Source of the DNA: Roseomonas sp. KE0001
GTDB taxonomy: Bacteria; Pseudomonadota; Alphaproteobacteria; Acetobacterales; Acetobacteraceae
NCBI RefSeq assembly: GCF_016107285.1
Contig: NZ_RCVQ01000005.1
Coordinates: 62,001 to 126,000 of the forward strand
DNA: 64,000 bases
Reading direction: 5' to 3'
Shown here: in pieces, positions 61,513-64,000 of the stretch
Position numbering within the stretch: the stretch's first letter is position 1
Layout of the letters: each line of letters opens with the position of its first letter
Notes under the pieces: model-generated
What the model was told of the DNA's origin: nothing
Databases searched by the model: none
What the model saw: only the letters and a program-made list of their open reading frames with translations
Position numbers and translations under genes: made by a program

Positions 61513-62274
61513 ATGCGGCCCAGCGGACTTTCCGGGCGGATCGCCCTTGTGACCGGCGCGGCGGGCGGTATCGGCGCCGCCCTGGTGCGGATGCTGCGGT
61601 CCGAGGGGGTCACGGTCGTCGCGACCGATCTCGGCACCGACGGCATCCCGGTGCTGGACGGCGTCCACCGCGAGGCGCTCGATGTCACCCGGGCCGCGGA
61701 TGTCGAGGCGCTGGTGGCGCGGATCGAGGCCGGGCTCGGGCCGATCAGCCTCGGCGCCAATGTCGCCGGCGTGCTGGCCACCGGCCTGGTGGCGGAGACC
61801 AGCGATGCCGAATGGGCCCGTGTCTTCGCCGTCAATGCCCAGGGCGTGTTCCATGTCGGCCGGGCGCTGGCGCGGCGCATGACGCCGCGTCGGCATGGCA
61901 GTATCGTCACGGTCAGCTCGAACGCGGCGGGGGTGCCGCGCCACGGCATGGCGGCCTATGCCGCCTCCAAGGCGGCGGCGACCATGTTCACCCGCTGCCT
62001 CGGGCTGGAACTGGCTCCGCATGGCATCCGCTGCAACATCCTGGCCCCCGGCTCCACCCTGACGCCGATGCAGACCGGGATGTGGGCCGATGGCGAGGGG
62101 GCCAGCCGGGTGATCGCCGGGGCGCCCGAGATCCACAAGACCGGCATTCCGCTAGGCAAGCTGGCCACGCCCGAGGATGTGGCGGAGGCCGCCGTCTTCC
62201 TGCTGTCCGACCGCGCCGGCCATATCACCATGGCCGACCTGTATGTCGATGGCGGCGCGACGCTCCGTGGCTGA
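61513..62274 (+). CDS. entA: 2,3-dihydro-2,3-dihydroxybenzoate dehydrogenase
   Basis: A 253-residue SDR enzyme with '[18 protein letters not shown]', '[20 protein letters not shown]' (NVAG in place of NNAG, as in EntA), '[20 protein letters not shown]' and '[20 protein letters not shown]'. The tail '[20 protein letters not shown]' and '[20 protein letters not shown]' matches EntA/DhbA closely. It makes 2,3-dihydroxybenzoate with NAD+, the final aromatic step. It starts four bases after the synthetase stop. Confidence 0.92.
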   Translation: MRPSGLSGRIALVTGAAGGIGAALVRMLRSEGVTVVATDLGTDGIPVLDGVHREALDVTRAADVEALVARIEAGLGPISLGANVAGVLATGLVAETSDAEWARVFAVNAQGVFHVGRALARRMTPRRHGSIVTVSSNAAGVPRHGMAAYAASKAAATMFTRCLGLELAPHGIRCNILAPGSTLTPMQTGMWADGEGASRVIAGAPEIHKTGIPLGKLATPEDVAEAAVFLLSDRAGHITMADLYVDGGATLRG

Positions 62275-63112
62275 CGGCCTGGTCACCCTGCCCGGCACCG
62301 CCATTCTGCCGGCGCAGGGCGCCTCCGGCGCGTACCGCCTGCTGACCGCCATCCCCGAGGGCCCGCCTCCGCCGGGCGGCTTTCCCGTGGTCTGGCTGCT
62401 GGATGCCAATGCCTGCTTCGGCATGGCGCTGGAGATCCTGCGCCATGGCATGCTGCGCCAGAAGACCACGCGGATCGCCCCCGCCATCCTGGTCGGCATC
62501 GCCTATCCCGGCGAGGGGCTGTTCGACCGCCGGCGGCGCAGCCTGGACTATACCGCCGCCGCGCCGGCCGGCGAGCCGCATCCCGGGCCGCATGGCGGCC
62601 GGGACGCCTTCCGGGACTTCCTGCGGGACGTGGCGAAACCTCTTCTCGCCGCCCACGCGCCCGCCGATCCAGGGCGCCAGGCCGTGATCGGCCACTCCCT
62701 GGCGGGCTATCTGACGCTCGATCTGCTGGCCTGGGACAGCGCCCTCTTCCAGGGCTATGGCGCCATCAGTCCCTCGGTCTGGTGGGACCGGGAGCGGCTG
62801 CTGCGCGGCCTGGCGGCGGCCTCCCCGGCGCAGTCGCCGCCGGTCTATATCGGCGTCGGCGAATGGGAACAGCGCCTGGCCCCCTGGGAGGAGCACGGTC
62901 CCGACAGCGCCGGCATCGCCGCCCGCCGGACGAGACGTGGCATGGTGGAGGGCGCGCGGGAGATGGCCGCGGCCATCCGCCGGGCGCTTCCGGCCTCCCG
63001 GACCGGCTTCGAGGTCCTGCCGGGAGAGAACCACGCCTCCATGCTGCCGATCGGGATCAGCCACGCCCTCCGCGCCCTGCTGGCACCGGAAGCCCTTGGC
63101 GGCGCCGGCTGA
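62249..63112 (+). CDS. Cytoplasmic alpha/beta-hydrolase, siderophore esterase-like
   Basis: A 287-residue esterase without a signal peptide. '[20 protein letters not shown]', nucleophile elbow '[18 protein letters not shown]', '[20 protein letters not shown]' and C-terminal His in '[14 protein letters not shown]' place it in the same IroE/Fes-like group as the exported esterase at 51592. Its position at the end of the siderophore operon suggests hydrolysis of the ferri-siderophore, or of stalled intermediates, in the cytoplasm. The start is uncertain: ATG 62249 overlaps entA by 26 bases; GTG 62267 and ATG 62243 are alternatives. Confidence 0.83.
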   Translation: MAARRSVADGLVTLPGTAILPAQGASGAYRLLTAIPEGPPPPGGFPVVWLLDANACFGMALEILRHGMLRQKTTRIAPAILVGIAYPGEGLFDRRRRSLDYTAAAPAGEPHPGPHGGRDAFRDFLRDVAKPLLAAHAPADPGRQAVIGHSLAGYLTLDLLAWDSALFQGYGAISPSVWWDRERLLRGLAAASPAQSPPVYIGVGEWEQRLAPWEEHGPDSAGIAARRTRRGMVEGAREMAAAIRRALPASRTGFEVLPGENHASMLPIGISHALRALLAPEALGGAG

Positions 63113-63135
63113 ACCCGGCTACCGCCCGGCCGCCT

Positions 63136-64000
63136 TCAGTTCCGTTGGCCGTCCCGCTGGCGGCTGTAGTCGAGCTGGCGGTTGGCGGTCAGCGCCAGCA
63201 GGGTGCAGGCCGCGCCGGAGAGCAGGTAGACCGTCACCGCGCCCAGGCCGAAGGTGTTGGAGAGTGCCAGCGCCACCAGCGGCGCGAAGCCCGCGCCGAT
63301 CAGCCAGGCGATGTCGGAGGTGACGGCAGCGCCGGTGTAGCGGGTGCGGGCGAAGAAGTTCGAGGCCAGCGCGCCGCTGGTCTGCCCGAAGGACAGGCCG
63401 AGCAGCGAGAAGCCGATGATGACGAAGGCGGTGCTGCCGCTGAGCCCGGCGCCGAGCAGGAAGGGCACGCTGAAGCTGAACAGCGCGATCAGCACCGCGC
63501 CGATGCCGAGCAGGCGGCGGCGGCCGATCCGGTCGGCGATCAGGCCCGAGAGGGGGATGGTCAGCAGGGAGCAGGCCGCGCCGATCATCTGGACCGAGAG
63601 GAACTCGGCCGGGGAATGATCGGAGTTCAGGTTGATCCAGGCGATCGGGAAGACCGTGACCAGATGGAAGAGGGCGAAGCAGACCAGCGGCACGAAGGCG
63701 CCGATCAGCACGTTGCGGCCCTGCTCCCGCAGCAGCTCCGGCACCGGCATCGGTTCCAGCTCGCGCTCCTCGATCAGGTTCGAGAACTCGCGGGTGGCCA
63801 CCAGGCGCAGCCGGGCGAAGAGGGCGACGACGTTCACCGCGAAGGCGACGAAGAAGGGATAGCGCCAGCCCCATTCCAGCAGGTCATGCATGGAGAGGGT
63901 GGAGAAGAGGAAGGCGAAGAGGGCGGCGGCCAGAAGGAAGCCGAGCGGCGCGCCGAGCTGCGGCACCATGGCGTACCAGCCGCGCCGGTGCGGCGGCGCG
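63136..64000 (-). CDS. MFS transporter, MHS (metabolite:H+ symporter) family; N-terminus beyond window
   Basis: The leftward frame enters at the right edge and ends at 63136, giving 287 residues, about two thirds of the usual 430. 'APPHRRGWYAMVPQLGAPLG' at the start of the visible part is the MHS-family loop after TM4. Later 'SGLIADRIGRRRLLGIGAVL' is the conserved inter-domain motif. About eight TM segments remain. MHS proteins import proline/betaine, shikimate, citrate or other carboxylates. It is convergent with the siderophore operon, and this family is not that of EntS, so a role in siderophore export is unlikely. Confidence 0.88.
   Translation of the reverse strand, partial: APPHRRGWYAMVPQLGAPLGFLLAAALFAFLFSTLSMHDLLEWGWRYPFFVAFAVNVVALFARLRLVATREFSNLIEERELEPMPVPELLREQGRNVLIGAFVPLVCFALFHLVTVFPIAWINLNSDHSPAEFLSVQMIGAACSLLTIPLSGLIADRIGRRRLLGIGAVLIALFSFSVPFLLGAGLSGSTAFVIIGFSLLGLSFGQTSGALASNFFARTRYTGAAVTSDIAWLIGAGFAPLVALALSNTFGLGAVTVYLLSGAACTLLALTANRQLDYSRQRDGQRN

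Noticed and set aside
57969..61949. A 1326-codon open frame on the minus strand opposite the EntF-like gene
   Set aside because: Composition is that of an antisense shadow and no family is recognisable, while every EntF motif is on the plus strand.
63136..64000. The MFS protein as the enterobactin exporter (EntS)
   Set aside because: Its loop motifs are those of the MHS symporter family, and it is convergent to, not co-transcribed with, the siderophore operon.
1..64000. CRISPR arrays, tRNA or rRNA genes, insertion sequences or prophage
   Set aside because: No regularly spaced repeats, cloverleaf-type sequences, transposase or phage structural genes were seen on reading either strand. The HNH gene alone is not enough to call a prophage.

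Overview
The window is a GC-rich (by eye around 70% G+C), densely coded stretch of DNA that fits an alphaproteobacterium of the Roseomonas/Acetobacteraceae type. That assignment is inference. It rests on base composition, many Tat-exported substrate-binding proteins, orphan tripartite tricarboxylate transporter (TTT, 'Bug') receptors, paired DUF1501/DUF1800 genes, and many CoA-linked catabolic genes. I place 55 protein genes, two of them cut by the window ends. I saw no rRNA, tRNA, CRISPR array or insertion sequence.

Layout. 1-2725: the N-terminus of a glycosyltransferase and a divergent double-domain glycosyltransferase. 2791-5339: a DUF1501/DUF1800 pair. 5490-8099: a CbpA-type DnaJ protein with a CbpM-like modulator, a YoaK/DUF1275 membrane protein and an Lrp/AsnC regulator. 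8242-13995: a sulfonate-type set (acyl-CoA-dehydrogenase-fold flavoprotein, SsuD-like monooxygenase, SsuA-like receptor), an M20 amidohydrolase and a metal-chelate-binding protein. 14082-22249: a GntR regulator with an SDR enzyme, divergent from a branched-chain-type ABC importer whose second permease and both ATPases are fused, followed by a dehydrogenase and a BKACE enzyme. 22298-38945: several short operons for activation and beta-oxidation-like breakdown of unidentified carboxylic acids, with LysR and IclR regulators and three orphan Bug receptors. 38953-40957: a RepA-like protein and an HNH nuclease, which raise the possibility of a plasmid, chromid or integrated element. 41125-51533: an apparent operon joining an ECF sigma factor, a one-TM regulator and a Spy/CpxP/CnrX-like periplasmic protein to an MdtABC-type RND efflux pump with its own outer-membrane channel. 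51592-63112: a catecholate siderophore locus. The right edge holds a partial MHS-family MFS transporter.

The siderophore locus is the most complete system. A Fur-box-like site precedes a yncE-like gene and then entC, entE, a stand-alone isochorismatase (entB N-domain), a stand-alone aryl carrier protein (entB C-domain), an entF-like synthetase (C-A-PCP-TE) and entA. Esterase genes flank this set on both sides. The EntF adenylation domain reads D-V-W-H-F-S-L-V-D-K, the serine code, and the EntE-like enzyme carries the pocket expected for 2,3-dihydroxybenzoate. The predicted product is therefore an enterobactin-type 2,3-dihydroxybenzoyl-serine compound. An MbtH partner, a phosphopantetheinyl transferase, an exporter and a TonB receptor are not in the window.
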